From contig CACIKE010000001.1 in NCBI GenBank assembly GCA_902587155.1, positions 1-64,000 of the forward strand: a DNA stretch of 64,000 bases, in the 5' to 3' direction. Shown in pieces: positions 37,023-48,693 of this stretch (positions within the stretch are counted from its first letter, which is position 1; each line of letters starts with the position of its first letter). The stretch comes from an uncultured Pelagibacteraceae bacterium. Its GTDB lineage: Bacteria; Pseudomonadota; Alphaproteobacteria; Pelagibacterales; Pelagibacteraceae. Under the pieces are notes generated by a model. The model made no database searches and had not been told where the DNA came from. It saw only the letters and a list, made by a program, of their open reading frames with translations. Made by a program: the position numbers and the translations under genes.

Positions 37023-37788
37023 TTACGCTGAAAAATTTGAAAAAATGAGAATAGCTGGAAAGCTAGCTTCACAAACTTTAGACATGTTAACAGAAAATAT
37101 TAAAGAAGGTGTTTCAACAGCTTACATTGATAAACTTGGCTATGAGTTTATAAGAGATAATGGTGGCCACTCTGCCCCACTTTACTATCGTGGATTTACT
37201 AAATCTTTATGTACATCTCTTAATCATGTTGTATGTCATGGTGTGCCATCAGAGGATAGAATTTTAGTTGAAGGTGATGCTTTAAATGTTGATGTGACCG
37301 CTATAATTAATGATCATTATGGAGATACAAGTAGAATGTTTTGTATTGGAAAAACCCCAGTAAAATTAAATAACCTAATTGATGCAACGTATCAGTCTAT
37401 GATGAGAGCAATCAAAATCTTAAAACCTGGTATTAAACTTGGAGATATAGGACATGAAATACAATCTTATATCGAAGAAAAAGGATTTTCTGTAGTTAAG
37501 GATTTTTGTGGTCATGGAATAGGTACATCATTTCATGAACCACCAAACATTTTACATTATGGAACAAAGAATACAGGTATGGAATTAAAACCTGGAATGA
37601 CATTTACAATAGAACCAATGATTAATGCTGGTAAATTTAATATAAAAATGCTTAATGATGGGTGGACTGCAGTGACAAAAGACAAATCTTTATCTGCACA
37701 ATTTGAGCATACTGTTGGAATTACTGAAAATGGTTATGAAATATTTACAGAATCTGCTAAAGGTTATTCAAAGCCCCCATACTTATAA
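37012..37788 (+). CDS. map: Methionine aminopeptidase type I
   Basis: VNVDVTAIINDHYGDTSRMF, GHGIGTSFHEPPNI, TIEPMI. Confidence 0.96.
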   Translation: MMSNYAEKFEKMRIAGKLASQTLDMLTENIKEGVSTAYIDKLGYEFIRDNGGHSAPLYYRGFTKSLCTSLNHVVCHGVPSEDRILVEGDALNVDVTAIINDHYGDTSRMFCIGKTPVKLNNLIDATYQSMMRAIKILKPGIKLGDIGHEIQSYIEEKGFSVVKDFCGHGIGTSFHEPPNILHYGTKNTGMELKPGMTFTIEPMINAGKFNIKMLNDGWTAVTKDKSLSAQFEHTVGITENGYEIFTESAKGYSKPPYL

Positions 37789-37791
37789 TTA

Positions 37792-39084
37792 ATGATTAAA
37801 AGATACTCTCGAAAAGAATTAACAGATATTTGGTCTGAGGAAAATAAATACAAAATATGGTTGGATGTTGAAATTGCTGCAGCTCAAGCAATGGAAAAAC
37901 TCGGTCAAATTCCAAAGGGTGTCTCATCAATAGTTAGGAAAAAAGCTAGAATAAATGTAAAAAGAATTCATCAGATTGAAAGTAAAGTTAAACATGATGT
38001 AATTGCTTTTTTAACTTCCGTAACTGAAAAAGCAGGAATTAAAGCTAGATACCTCCATCTTGGTATGACTTCATCTGATGTAGTGGACACAAGTTTTAAT
38101 ATTCAATTAGTTCAGTCAGGTAAAATTATCTTAAAAGACATAGATCAAATTTTAAAAGTATTAAAAAAACAAGCTAGAAAATATAAATTTACTCCTTGTA
38201 TAGGTCGAAGTCATGGAATTCATGCTGAGCCAATAACATTTGGATTAAAATTAGCTTCCTTTTATGAAGAGTTTAAAAGAAATAGAGAAAGATTAGTTTC
38301 CGCTATAGATCAAATATCAACCTGTGCAATTTCTGGAGCTGTTGGAACATTTGCAAATGTAAACCCTAATGTCGAGAAACATGTTGCAAAAAAACTTGGA
38401 TTAAAAGTTGAGCCAATCTCTACTCAAATAATTCCAAGAGATCGACATGCATTTTATTTTTCAATATTAGGAATTATTGCAGGAAGTATAGAAAGAGTTG
38501 CTATAGAAATAAGACATTTACAAAGATCAGAAGTTTACGAATTGCAAGAATACTTTTCTAAAAGTCAAAAGGGTTCTTCTGCTATGCCCCATAAAAAAAA
38601 TCCAATTTTGAGTGAAAATTTAACGGGACTAGCAAGAATGGTAAGAAGTTCTGTTGTTCCAGCACTTGAAAATATTGCACTTTGGCATGAAAGAGATATT
38701 TCACATTCAAGCGTAGAGAGAAATATTGGTCCTGATGCAAATATTACTCTAGACTTTGCACTTGTAAGATTAGCAGGTGTTTTAGATAATATGATTGTTT
38801 ATCCTAAAAAAATGCTAGAAAATCTTAATCTTACTAAAGGGCTAATTTTTTCACAAGAAGTGATGCTAGAACTGACAAAAACTGGTATCACAAGAGAAAA
38901 ATCCTATAAGTTAGTACAGGGATATGCAAAAAAATGTTTTGCTGAAAATTTAGATTTGTTTAATGTTATTCAGTCTGACAAGTTAATAATGAGTAAAATT
39001 TCAATTAAAAAATTAAAGTCTATCTTTAGTTATTCAAAACACTTTAAAAATGTAAATCTAATTTTCAGAAGAGTATTTAAATAA
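37792..39084 (+). CDS. purB: Adenylosuccinate lyase
   Basis: [38 protein letters not shown]. Confidence 0.96.
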   Translation: MIKRYSRKELTDIWSEENKYKIWLDVEIAAAQAMEKLGQIPKGVSSIVRKKARINVKRIHQIESKVKHDVIAFLTSVTEKAGIKARYLHLGMTSSDVVDTSFNIQLVQSGKIILKDIDQILKVLKKQARKYKFTPCIGRSHGIHAEPITFGLKLASFYEEFKRNRERLVSAIDQISTCAISGAVGTFANVNPNVEKHVAKKLGLKVEPISTQIIPRDRHAFYFSILGIIAGSIERVAIEIRHLQRSEVYELQEYFSKSQKGSSAMPHKKNPILSENLTGLARMVRSSVVPALENIALWHERDISHSSVERNIGPDANITLDFALVRLAGVLDNMIVYPKKMLENLNLTKGLIFSQEVMLELTKTGITREKSYKLVQGYAKKCFAENLDLFNVIQSDKLIMSKISIKKLKSIFSYSKHFKNVNLIFRRVFK

Positions 39085-39869
39085 TGAAAAAAGGTAAAAA
39101 ACTTTACGAGGGAAAAGCCAAGATAATTTATTTAACCTCAGATAAAAATTTAGTAATCCAATACTTTAAAGATGATGCTACAGCATTTAATAATGAAAAA
39201 AGAACTACTATTGAGGGTAAAGGAGTTTTAAATAATAGAATTTCTGAACATATTCTTACAAATTTATCTCAAATTGGTATTGAAAATCATTTAGTCAAAC
39301 GACTAAATATGAGAGAACAATTAATTAAATTTGTAGAAATAATTCCAATTGAATTTGTTATTCGGAATGTTGCGACAGGATCTTTGACTAAAAGACTTGG
39401 AATAGAAGACGGAACTGTACTAAAAGAACCTTTAATTGAATACTGTTTGAAAGATGACAAACTTGGCGATCCATTAATTTCAGAGGATCATATTTACGCG
39501 TTTGATTGGGCAAATAAAAAAGAAATTGAAAAGATAAAAAAAACTATTTTTAGAATTAATGATTTTATGATTGGGATGTTTAGAGGAGTGGGAATAAAAT
39601 TAATTGATTTTAAATTAGAATTTGGGCGAACTAAAATTGATGGTAGAAAAGAAATAATTTTGGCTGATGAAATAAGCCCTGATACTTGTAGATTGTGGGA
39701 CTCTGCAACTGACAAAAAGCTTGATAAAGATAGATTTAGAAAAGATTTAGGAGATTTATTACCTGCGTATACCGAAGTTGCCAAAAGACTTGGAATTCTA
39801 CATGAGCAATCAAACGTTTCTGCAGTGAATGTAACTAAACTATCCTCAATTAAAAAGAAGCGAAAATGA
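39084..39869 (+). CDS. purC: SAICAR synthetase
   Basis: [40 protein letters not shown]. Confidence 0.95.
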   Translation: MKKGKKLYEGKAKIIYLTSDKNLVIQYFKDDATAFNNEKRTTIEGKGVLNNRISEHILTNLSQIGIENHLVKRLNMREQLIKFVEIIPIEFVIRNVATGSLTKRLGIEDGTVLKEPLIEYCLKDDKLGDPLISEDHIYAFDWANKKEIEKIKKTIFRINDFMIGMFRGVGIKLIDFKLEFGRTKIDGRKEIILADEISPDTCRLWDSATDKKLDKDRFRKDLGDLLPAYTEVAKRLGILHEQSNVSAVNVTKLSSIKKKRK

Positions 39870-40108
39870 AAGTTTCTGCCGTAATAACTCTTAAAAAGGA
39901 TGTTTTAGATCCACAAGGAAAAGTAATCCATGAAACATTAGATGGTATGGGTTTTAATTCTGTCAATGAAGTTAGACAAGGAAAATATTTTGAAATTGAT
40001 GTTAAAGAAAATGATCCAAAAAAAGCTAAAGATCTCGTGGAAGATATGTGTAAAAAACTTTTAGCTAATCTTGTTATTGAAAACTACAAAATTATTGAGA
40101 CACAATAA
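39866..40108 (+). CDS. purS: FGAM synthase subunit PurS
   Basis: 80 aa, [34 protein letters not shown]. Confidence 0.94.
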   Translation: MKVSAVITLKKDVLDPQGKVIHETLDGMGFNSVNEVRQGKYFEIDVKENDPKKAKDLVEDMCKKLLANLVIENYKIIETQ

Positions 40109-40111
40109 TTA

Positions 40112-40795
40112 ATGAAATCATCGGTTATAACCTTTCCTGGTTCAAATTGTGATCGAGACATGGATGTGGCTCTTACAAAATTTGGATTTAAAAACAAAAT
40201 GGTTTGGCATAATGATCAAGAATTGCCCAAAAGTGATTTAATTGTTTTGCCTGGTGGTTTCTCTTACGGTGACTATTTACGTTGTGGCAGCATGGCCTCA
40301 AAATCAAAAATAATGAATTCAGTAATTAATTTTGCAAAATCTGGTGGATTGGTAATGGGAATTTGTAATGGTTTTCAAATTTTGGTTGAGGCTGGATTAG
40401 TACCAGGGGTATTATTAAGAAATAAATATCTTCAGTTTATTTGTAAAAATGTCCACGTAAAAGTAGATAATAAAGAAAACACCTTTTTCAAAAATCTTGA
40501 TAAAAAAGTTTTGGAGTTTCACATAGCCCATAATGAGGGTAACTATTTTTGCACCAACGATCAACTCAAAGAGATTGAAGATAATAATCAAATAGCAATT
40601 TATTATTGTGATCAAAATGGCGATACAAATGATCAAATAAATCCTAATGGTTCAATAAAAAATATTGCAGGTATTTTTAACAAAGAAAAAAACGTTTTAG
40701 GAATGATGCCTCATCCTGAGAGAATGATAGATGAAAGTTTATCTGGGGAAGATGGATCCATCTTTTTTAAAAATCTTTTAAATAATATTAAATAA
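40112..40795 (+). CDS. purQ: FGAM synthase subunit PurQ (glutaminase)
   Basis: [39 protein letters not shown]. Confidence 0.96.
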   Translation: MKSSVITFPGSNCDRDMDVALTKFGFKNKMVWHNDQELPKSDLIVLPGGFSYGDYLRCGSMASKSKIMNSVINFAKSGGLVMGICNGFQILVEAGLVPGVLLRNKYLQFICKNVHVKVDNKENTFFKNLDKKVLEFHIAHNEGNYFCTNDQLKEIEDNNQIAIYYCDQNGDTNDQINPNGSIKNIAGIFNKEKNVLGMMPHPERMIDESLSGEDGSIFFKNLLNNIK

Positions 40796-42984
40796 TGTTG
40801 GTTAACGAAAAAATTGCAATTGAACATGGTTTAAAATCAGATGAGTATAAAAAGATTTGTAAATTATTAAAAAGAACACCTAATATTACTGAGTTAGGTA
40901 TATTTTCTGCAATGTGGAATGAACATTGCTCCTATAAATCTTCACGAATTCATTTAAAAAAATTACATACTAAAGGAAAAAAAGTAATTCAAGGGCCAGG
41001 AGAAAATGCTGGAGTTATTGATATTGAGGATGGAGATGCAATAGTTTTTAAAATCGAGAGTCATAATCACCCATCATTTATTGAGCCTTATCAGGGAGCC
41101 GCTACAGGAGTTGGTGGAATTATGCGAGATGTTTTTACAATGGGTGCAAGACCCATTGCTAACTTAAATTCAATACATTTTGGTTCAACTCAAAATAAAA
41201 AAACAAAAAATTTATTAAGAGGTGTTGTTCATGGAATTGGTGGTTATGGAAACTGTATGGGAGTTCCTACTATAGCAGGACAAACATCTTTTGATAGGTC
41301 ATATAACGGAAATATCTTAGTGAATGCTATGACTTTAGGATTAGTAAAAAAAGATAAGATATTTTACTCAAAAGCAGCTGGTTTAAATAAACCAGTTATA
41401 TATGTTGGATCAAAAACCGGTAGAGATGGAATTCACGGAGCAAGTATGGCTTCAGCAAGTTTTGATGAAAAGATAGAAGAAAAAAAACCAACTGTGCAAG
41501 TTGGAGATCCTTTTACTGAAAAACTTTTATTAGAGGCGTGCTTAGAATTAATGTCAGGAGATTCAATTATTGCAATTCAAGATATGGGAGCTGCAGGACT
41601 AACCTCTTCAAGTATTGAAATGGCATCAAAAGGAAATTTAGGTATCGAAATTAACTTAAACAAAGTTCCATGTAGAGAAACCAAAATGACCCCTTACGAA
41701 ATTATGTTATCAGAAAGCCAAGAACGAATGCTTATAGTTCTGGAAAGTGGCAAAGAGGAAATAGCCAAAAAAATATTTGATAAATGGAATTTAGATTTCG
41801 CTGTAATTGGAAAAACAACCAACACAAAGAATATAGAATTATTTTTTGATAATAAACAAGTAGCTAATATTCCAGTTAATACATTGGTTGAAAACTCACC
41901 GATGTATGATCGAAAATGGAAAAAATCAAAATTACCAAAAAAAAATAAAATAAATAAAACAATATTTAAAAGTCTAAAAATCAAAGATACTTTAAAAAAA
42001 ATCTTATCCAGCCCAAATGTTTGTAGCAAAGAATGGATTTGGCAACAATATGATCACACCGTAATGGGTGATACTATACAAAAACCTGGCGGAGACTCTG
42101 GTGTGGTAAGAGTTCATAAAACAGATAAAGCTATAGCCGCTACAGTTGACTCATCTGCAACTTATTGTTGGGCACATCCACTCACAGGAGGAAAGCAAGT
42201 CGTTTGTGAAACTTGGAGAAATTTAATCTCAGTAGGTGCTAAACCTATAGCAGTTACGAATTGTTTAAATTTTGGAAGCCCAGAGAAAGAGGGAAATATG
42301 GGTGAGTTTGTCGAATGTGTTCAAGGTATAAGTGAAGCATGTAAGTATTTAGATTATCCTGTTGTCTCAGGAAATGTATCTTTTTACAACGAAACTAAAG
42401 ATATCGGAATTAAACCAACTCCTACGATAGGAGGAGTGGGTTTAATTAAAGATTACAAAAAAATGATCACAATGGATTTTAAAGAAATTGACAATATAGT
42501 ATTAGTGATTGGTAAAACAGAGGGTCATATAGATCAAAGTTTATTATCAAGAATAATATTAAATGAAAATAATGGACCACCCCCTGAGGTTAATTTATTT
42601 AATGAAAAAAATAATGGTCTGACTCTTCTTACTTTAATAGAGAAAAATTTCATTAAAAGTGCCCACGATATATCTCTTGGTGGAATAATCACAGCGATAA
42701 GCAAAATGTGTATAAAAGGAAATAAAGGTATACAAATCAAAAAGCCAAAATTTTTGATTAATGAAATTGAATACTTTTTTTCTGAAGACCAAGGAAGATA
42801 TTTGATCGAAATAAATCCAAAAGATTTCAAAGAAGTTATTAAAATTTTAGATAAAAATTCTGTACATTATGATGAGATGGGTAAAATCATCGATAAAGAG
42901 ATGATAATTGATCAAAAGACGAAACTAACAATTGACGAATTAAAATCATATAATATTAATTGGCTTAAGAGTTACATGGTTTAA
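40795..42984 (+). CDS. purL: FGAM synthase subunit PurL
   Basis: [36 protein letters not shown]. Confidence 0.97.
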   Translation: MLVNEKIAIEHGLKSDEYKKICKLLKRTPNITELGIFSAMWNEHCSYKSSRIHLKKLHTKGKKVIQGPGENAGVIDIEDGDAIVFKIESHNHPSFIEPYQGAATGVGGIMRDVFTMGARPIANLNSIHFGSTQNKKTKNLLRGVVHGIGGYGNCMGVPTIAGQTSFDRSYNGNILVNAMTLGLVKKDKIFYSKAAGLNKPVIYVGSKTGRDGIHGASMASASFDEKIEEKKPTVQVGDPFTEKLLLEACLELMSGDSIIAIQDMGAAGLTSSSIEMASKGNLGIEINLNKVPCRETKMTPYEIMLSESQERMLIVLESGKEEIAKKIFDKWNLDFAVIGKTTNTKNIELFFDNKQVANIPVNTLVENSPMYDRKWKKSKLPKKNKINKTIFKSLKIKDTLKKILSSPNVCSKEWIWQQYDHTVMGDTIQKPGGDSGVVRVHKTDKAIAATVDSSATYCWAHPLTGGKQVVCETWRNLISVGAKPIAVTNCLNFGSPEKEGNMGEFVECVQGISEACKYLDYPVVSGNVSFYNETKDIGIKPTPTIGGVGLIKDYKKMITMDFKEIDNIVLVIGKTEGHIDQSLLSRIILNENNGPPPEVNLFNEKNNGLTLLTLIEKNFIKSAHDISLGGIITAISKMCIKGNKGIQIKKPKFLINEIEYFFSEDQGRYLIEINPKDFKEVIKILDKNSVHYDEMGKIIDKEMIIDQKTKLTIDELKSYNINWLKSYMV

Positions 42985-42986
42985 TT

Positions 42987-43217
42987 ATGGCAATGGATTT
43001 AAAAGATATTGAGAAGTTTATTAAAGAAGCAATGCCAGATGCTTCAATAGAGATACAAGATTTAGCTGGAGATGGTAATCATTATTCTGCTACAGTTACA
43101 TCATCTCAATTTGCTGGAAAAAGTAAAATTGAACAACACAAAATGGTTTATAATTCATTAAAAGGCAGAATGGGTAATGAATTACATGCCCTAGCTATTA
43201 AAACAAAGGAACAATAA
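42987..43217 (+). CDS. BolA-family protein
   Basis: DGNHYSATVTSSQFAGKSKIEQHKMVY, next to monothiol glutaredoxin. Confidence 0.9.
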   Translation: MAMDLKDIEKFIKEAMPDASIEIQDLAGDGNHYSATVTSSQFAGKSKIEQHKMVYNSLKGRMGNELHALAIKTKEQ

Positions 43218-43549
43218 TGGATGATAAAACAAAAAATATAATTCAAAATCATATCGACACTAACGATGTATGTTTATTTATGAAAGGAACTCCAGATGCT
43301 CCACAGTGTGGATTCTCAATGGCAGTTTCAAATATGCTAAAAATTTTAGAGGTAAATTTTAAAAGTGTTAATGTTCTTGAAGACCAATCAATTAGAGAGG
43401 GAATTAAAATTTTTAGTGATTGGCCTACTATTCCTCAACTTTACATAAAAAAAGAATTTGTTGGTGGGTGTGATATTGTAAAAGAAATGTACGAAAGTGG
43501 TGAATTAAAAAAAGTTTTTTCTGATAAAGGAATTAATTTTAAAAAATAA
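43217..43549 (+). CDS. Monothiol glutaredoxin (Grx4-like)
   Basis: FMKGTPDAPQCGFSMAV, WPTIPQLYIKKEFVGGCDI. Confidence 0.95.
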   Translation: MDDKTKNIIQNHIDTNDVCLFMKGTPDAPQCGFSMAVSNMLKILEVNFKSVNVLEDQSIREGIKIFSDWPTIPQLYIKKEFVGGCDIVKEMYESGELKKVFSDKGINFKK

Positions 43550-43552
43550 CTA

Positions 43553-44170
43553 TTATCTTGAGTAATATTCAATTACCAAGTTTGGCTCCATTACTATAGG
43601 ATAAGGAACTTCTTCAAATTTTGGAATTCTGACAAACTTAAATTTTTTGTTTTTTTGATCTAATTGAATATATTCAGGAGCTTCTCTCTCTTTACTCGCT
43701 AAAGCTATATCAATGATTGCAAGTTGTTTGGATTTATCTCTTATTTCAATGCTATCTTCCTCTTTAACCAAGTAACTAGAAATATTCACTTTTTTTCCAT
43801 TAACTTTAACATGTCCGTGGTTGATTAACTGTCTAGCGGAAAAAATCGTTGTAGCAAACTTTGCTCTATAAATCACTGCATCTAGTCTTCTCTCTAAAAG
43901 ACCAATTAAATTTTCACTGGTATCTCCTTTAAGCATAGAAGCCTTTTTATAAATATTTCTAAACTGTCTCTCATTAATGTTTCCATAATAAGCTTTAAGT
44001 TTTTGTTTTGCTTGTAGTTGGATACCATAGTCTGAAGGTTTACCTTGTTTAGTTTGACCATGCTGACCTGGTCCGTAAGCTCTTTTATTGAATGGGCTTT
44101 TAGGTCTACCCCACAGGTTAACTTTAAGTCTTCTATCAACTTTATGTTTAGAGTTAATTCTTTTTGTCAT
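43553..44170 (-). CDS. rpsD: 30S ribosomal protein S4
   Basis: [10 protein letters not shown]-type motif, [39 protein letters not shown]. Confidence 0.97.
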   Translation of the reverse strand: MTKRINSKHKVDRRLKVNLWGRPKSPFNKRAYGPGQHGQTKQGKPSDYGIQLQAKQKLKAYYGNINERQFRNIYKKASMLKGDTSENLIGLLERRLDAVIYRAKFATTIFSARQLINHGHVKVNGKKVNISSYLVKEEDSIEIRDKSKQLAIIDIALASKEREAPEYIQLDQKNKKFKFVRIPKFEEVPYPIVMEPNLVIEYYSR

Positions 44171-44210
44171 TTGATATTGGGTCTTATAAACTTACTCTTT
44201 TGTTTGTCAA

Positions 44211-44924
44211 TCAACGTTTTTTACCTAAACTTGCGAATACACCTGATAATATACGTGTTTCTTTATCAGATAAATCCATTTTATAAAAAATATTTCTCAG
44301 GTTCTCAAGCATTTTGGGTTTCTTTTCCTTGGGTCTAAAAAAATTTATTTCATCTAAATTTTTAATGCAAAGACTTAACATTGATTGAATTTCTTTTTTA
44401 TTAGCTGATTTGATTTTTTTTGATCTTTTAAATGGAGTATTTTTTAGTTTGATTATGCTAGATACGTATTGAGCAATAATAATCAGACTATGGGATAAAT
44501 TCAAAGATTTAAAATCAGGGTTAGTAGGTATTTGCAAAGTATAATTAGCATAACTGATTTCATCATTTGATAAGCCTGACGCCTCCGAACCAAATAAAAA
44601 ACCAATCTTTTTTTTAAAATTTATTCTTTTTAAATCGTCTAACTTTATATGTTTGACATTTTTATTTCTAAATCTCGCAGAAGTGGCGATAACAATATCA
44701 ATTTTGCTTATTGCATCTTCTAAATTATCATAATTTTTGCTTTGTTTGATAACATCTTTAGCTCCAACCGATGTAGCTAGAATTTTATCATTTGGAAAAA
44801 TAGGTTTTGGGTTTACCAAAATCAATTTATTAAAATCAAAATTTTTAACTGCTCTGGCGCAGGCACCAATATTTTCTGATAATTGAGGTTTGTGAAGAAT
44901 AAATGAGATATTATATTTGCTCAT
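44211..44924 (-). CDS. SpoU-family RNA methyltransferase, TrmJ-like
   Basis: FILHKPQLSENIGACARAVKNF, FLFGSEASGLSNDEI. Confidence 0.88.
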   Translation of the reverse strand: MSKYNISFILHKPQLSENIGACARAVKNFDFNKLILVNPKPIFPNDKILATSVGAKDVIKQSKNYDNLEDAISKIDIVIATSARFRNKNVKHIKLDDLKRINFKKKIGFLFGSEASGLSNDEISYANYTLQIPTNPDFKSLNLSHSLIIIAQYVSSIIKLKNTPFKRSKKIKSANKKEIQSMLSLCIKNLDEINFFRPKEKKPKMLENLRNIFYKMDLSDKETRILSGVFASLGKKR

Positions 44925-46526
44925 TTATTTGCTTGCAGGTGCATTATCTTTAAATAATTTATAATCCAAACTATCAATTAATGCTTTGAACGAAGCTTCG
45001 ATAATGTTTGTGGAGACACCGATAGTAAACCAATTTTTTCCTTGAGAATCTGTGCTTTCAATTGAAACTCTTGTAACAGCTTCAGTTCCTGTATTTAAAA
45101 TTCTTACTTTATAGTCTACCAGTTTTAAATCTTTTAAATATTTTGAGTATTTTGCTAGTCTATCAACGTTTTGTCTGATGGCATTATCTAAAGCATTTAC
45201 TGGACCATTCCCTTCTCCTTCACACATAATCTTTTCTCCATCAACTTCTAACTGAGCTTTTGCAGAGGAAACTATTTCGCCAGAATTATTTTTTTTTACT
45301 GAAACATCATATTCATTAATAGAAATATATCTTGGTATTTCTCCAATTATTCTCCTTGCTAATAATTCAAATGATGCATCGGCACCATCATAACTATAAC
45401 CAATGAATTCTCTGTCTTTTACTTCATCTAATAATTTTTTAATTTTTGGATCATTTTCTTGAATATCAATTTTAATACTTTTTAATCTAGAGATAATATT
45501 TGACTTTCCTGATTGATCAGAAACAACAATATTTCTTGTGTTACCAACTTCCTCTGGATTGATGTGTTCATAAGTTTTTGGATCTTTTTGTACAGCAGAT
45601 ACATGCAATCCTCCTTTATGTGAAAAAGCTGCTGCGCCCACATATGGTAAATGTTGGTTTGGTTTTCTATTTAAAATTTCATCTAAAAGTCTTGAACAAT
45701 CAGTCAAATTTTTAATGTTTTTTGATTTTATTCCAATTTCAAATTGAGATGAAAAATCATTCTTTAAAAAAAATGTTGGTATTAACGACATTAAATTTGC
45801 ATTTCCACATCTTTCACCCAATCCATTTATAGTGCCCTGGATTTGTCGAACACCAGACAATACTGCTGCTAATGAATTAGCAACCGCGTTACCAGTATCA
45901 TTATGTGCGTGAATTCCCAAGTTTTTTCCTGGTACTACTTTTGTAACCTCACTAACTATCTGTGTAACTTCATGTGGAAGTGTACCTCCATTTGTATCAC
46001 ATAATATCACCCACCTTGCACCTTGCTCATATGCAGCCTTAATACATGAGAGTGCATATTTTGGATTTGCTTTATAACCATCAAAAAAATGCTCTGCATC
46101 GAACATGAATTCTTTTTTTGCTTTAACAAAATGTTTTGCACTTTCAGAAATATTATCTAAATTTTCTTCATTGGTAATTCCTAAAGCAACATCGACATGA
46201 AAATCCCAAGACTTACCAACTAAACATACTGCAGAGGTATTAGAGTTCATGATTGCAGATAAACCAGTATCATTTTCTGCACTTCGTCCAGACCTTTTCG
46301 TCATTCCAAAAGATGTTAGTTTTGAATTTTTAAAATCGTGTTTCTTTTGAAAAAATTCTGTGTCGGTTGGGTTAGCCCCGGGCCAACCTGCTTCAATGTA
46401 ATCCACACCCAAGTTGTCTAAAGCTAAAGCAATTTTTTCTTTGTCTTCCAAAGAAAAATCGACTCCTTGCGTTTGAGCTCCATCTCTTAGAGTTGTATCA
46501 AATATGTATAATCTTTCTTTGCTCAT
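44925..46526 (-). CDS. cimA: Citramalate synthase
   Basis: FDTTLRDGAQTQGVDFSLEDK, YIEAGWPGANPTD, LDYKL C-terminal regulatory domain. Confidence 0.9.
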   Translation of the reverse strand: MSKERLYIFDTTLRDGAQTQGVDFSLEDKEKIALALDNLGVDYIEAGWPGANPTDTEFFQKKHDFKNSKLTSFGMTKRSGRSAENDTGLSAIMNSNTSAVCLVGKSWDFHVDVALGITNEENLDNISESAKHFVKAKKEFMFDAEHFFDGYKANPKYALSCIKAAYEQGARWVILCDTNGGTLPHEVTQIVSEVTKVVPGKNLGIHAHNDTGNAVANSLAAVLSGVRQIQGTINGLGERCGNANLMSLIPTFFLKNDFSSQFEIGIKSKNIKNLTDCSRLLDEILNRKPNQHLPYVGAAAFSHKGGLHVSAVQKDPKTYEHINPEEVGNTRNIVVSDQSGKSNIISRLKSIKIDIQENDPKIKKLLDEVKDREFIGYSYDGADASFELLARRIIGEIPRYISINEYDVSVKKNNSGEIVSSAKAQLEVDGEKIMCEGEGNGPVNALDNAIRQNVDRLAKYSKYLKDLKLVDYKVRILNTGTEAVTRVSIESTDSQGKNWFTIGVSTNIIEASFKALIDSLDYKLFKDNAPASK

Positions 46527-47866
46527 TTAAATTTCCAGAGTGTTTTACCATCTTTATCTTCTATTAAAACACCTTTGTCCAAGAGCTCATCTCTAATTCT
46601 ATCAGCTTCTTTATAGTTTTTATTTTCTCTAGCTTTGTCTCTTAAACTAAGCATATTTTCAATTTCAGACTCGGTTATAGATACTCTTTTCTTTTTAAAT
46701 TCATTCCATTGCTCGCCAGTTTCATTCATCAAACCAACAAATTTGCATGCCGAAACAAATAAGTCTGTGTTTTCTCCTTTGTTAGCTTTTTCGAATAACT
46801 TATGAAGGTTGGCGATATATCCAGGTGTATTTAAATCCTCATAAAGTGGTTTTAGAATTTCATCTGAAACTTTGACAGATTTAAGATCAGATGAATATAC
46901 TTTATACCACTTATCTAGAGTACTTTCACAATCACTTAATAATTTGTCGTTCCAATCTAATGGTTGCTTATAGTGTGCACTCATTAAAGCCAATCTGATT
47001 ATTTGGCCACTAATCTTATCTCTAAAATCTTTTATTTTTAAAATGTTACCTTGTGACTTAGCCATTTTTTCATTAGACATAGTGATAAAAGCATTGTGCA
47101 CCCAATAATTTGCAAAAACTTTTGTATCATTGGCACATCTAGATTGAGCTATTTCATTTTCATGATGAGGGAAAATAAGATCTATACCTCCACCATGAAT
47201 ATCAAATTCATTTCCTAAGAACTTTTTTGACATAGCTGAACACTCTAAATGCCATCCTGGTCTACCTTTGCCCCAGGGTGAATCCCAAGCAGGTTCATCA
47301 TTATTTGATGGTTTCCACAGAACAAAGTCCTCAGAATTTTTTTTATTTTCACTGATTTCTACTCTAGATCCAGCGATTAAATCGTCTAAATTTTTATTTG
47401 ATAATTTTCCATACTCAGGAAATTTTTTAACCTCAAAATAAACATGCTTATTATTTTCATACGCAAATCCTTTTTTAATTAAATCGTTTATCATTTCAAT
47501 CATAAGCTCAATATGTTCAGTTGCTTTTGGCTGATGAGTAGGATTTTCACAATTTAAAAACTCACAATCTTTAAAAAAACTTGTAGTTACTTTTTCAGTG
47601 AGTTCTTTTGTAGAAATTTTTTGCTCTTGTGAGGATTTAATTATTTTATCATCAATATCAGTTATATTTCTCACATATGTCACCGTGGGATATTCGTTTT
47701 TTAATAATTTAAATAAAATATCAAAAATTACTAAGGGTCTTGCATTTCCTATATGAGGATCATCATAAACTGTAGGTCCACAAACGTACATTCCAACATT
47801 TTTTTTTTCTTTTGGAACAAAGTGTTCTTTTTTATTGCTTAAATTATTTGTTAAAAAAATATCCAT
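46523..47866 (-). CDS. cysS: Cysteinyl-tRNA synthetase
   Basis: YVCGPTVYDDPHIGNAR, GWHLECSAM, EKMAKSQGN. Confidence 0.97.
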   Translation of the reverse strand: MDIFLTNNLSNKKEHFVPKEKKNVGMYVCGPTVYDDPHIGNARPLVIFDILFKLLKNEYPTVTYVRNITDIDDKIIKSSQEQKISTKELTEKVTTSFFKDCEFLNCENPTHQPKATEHIELMIEMINDLIKKGFAYENNKHVYFEVKKFPEYGKLSNKNLDDLIAGSRVEISENKKNSEDFVLWKPSNNDEPAWDSPWGKGRPGWHLECSAMSKKFLGNEFDIHGGGIDLIFPHHENEIAQSRCANDTKVFANYWVHNAFITMSNEKMAKSQGNILKIKDFRDKISGQIIRLALMSAHYKQPLDWNDKLLSDCESTLDKWYKVYSSDLKSVKVSDEILKPLYEDLNTPGYIANLHKLFEKANKGENTDLFVSACKFVGLMNETGEQWNEFKKKRVSITESEIENMLSLRDKARENKNYKEADRIRDELLDKGVLIEDKDGKTLWKFK

Positions 47867-47917
47867 ATCAGCTGATTAAGAAATATACCTTATTTAATGA
47901 TTTGTTAATCTAATTGA

Positions 47918-48655
47918 TTAACTAGGAATCTTGCAAACTGGAATTGGCTCCATTTTATGCAAGTTTTGATTTCTAATTTTTTCGTATTGTTCTCTGTGAG
48001 GCGAATTTGGGTTGCCCATTGCGTCTTCAAGTTCTGAATAATTGAATCCTAATTGACCTTCATCTGTTCTTCCATCATCCCATAATCCATCGGTTGGTGG
48101 AGCGTCAATAATTTCTTTTAATATACCTAATTCTTTGCCAAGTTCCCATACTTCTGTTTTATTACAATCTGCTATAGGAGATATATCAACGCCACCGTCT
48201 CCATATTTTGTATAAAAACCTACTCCAAAATCCTCTACTTTATTTCCTGTTCCAACTACAATACCTTTGTTTGCTGCTGCAACTTGATAAAGAGTAGTCA
48301 TTCTAAGTCTAGCTCTAGAGTTAGCAAATCCGTGTTCATTATCAAATTTATTTAGGGTTGTTGAAAATGTTTCAAAAAGTTTATCTAAACTTAAAGTATG
48401 CGCTTCAACATTTTTAAAATTTTTTACCAACCATTGTTGATGCTTCAAACTAAGATCATGTTGATTTTCTTTTTGTTTAATCGGCATGGTTAAAACAATA
48501 GTTTTAATTCCTGTCATTGCACTCAGAGTGCTTGAAACAGATGAATCTATACCACCAGATATTCCAATGACTAATGATTGTGCCTTACTTGGCATTTGAT
48601 CAACGTATGTTTTAATCCAATTTGAGATAAATTTTACTTTTTCAGACGTGTTCAT
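47918..48655 (-). CDS. nadE: NH3-dependent NAD+ synthetase
   Basis: VIGISGGIDSSVSSTL, VVGTGNKVEDFGVGFYTKYGDGGVDISP. Confidence 0.95.
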   Translation of the reverse strand: MNTSEKVKFISNWIKTYVDQMPSKAQSLVIGISGGIDSSVSSTLSAMTGIKTIVLTMPIKQKENQHDLSLKHQQWLVKNFKNVEAHTLSLDKLFETFSTTLNKFDNEHGFANSRARLRMTTLYQVAAANKGIVVGTGNKVEDFGVGFYTKYGDGGVDISPIADCNKTEVWELGKELGILKEIIDAPPTDGLWDDGRTDEGQLGFNYSELEDAMGNPNSPHREQYEKIRNQNLHKMEPIPVCKIPS

Positions 48656-48693
48656 AACAAATATCTAACTATCTTAAATTTTTATGCAATAGC

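Noticed and set aside
37012-43549. pur gene cluster with map, bolA and glutaredoxin as novel operon
   Set aside because: Common alphaproteobacterial-type gene neighbourhood; not noteworthy.
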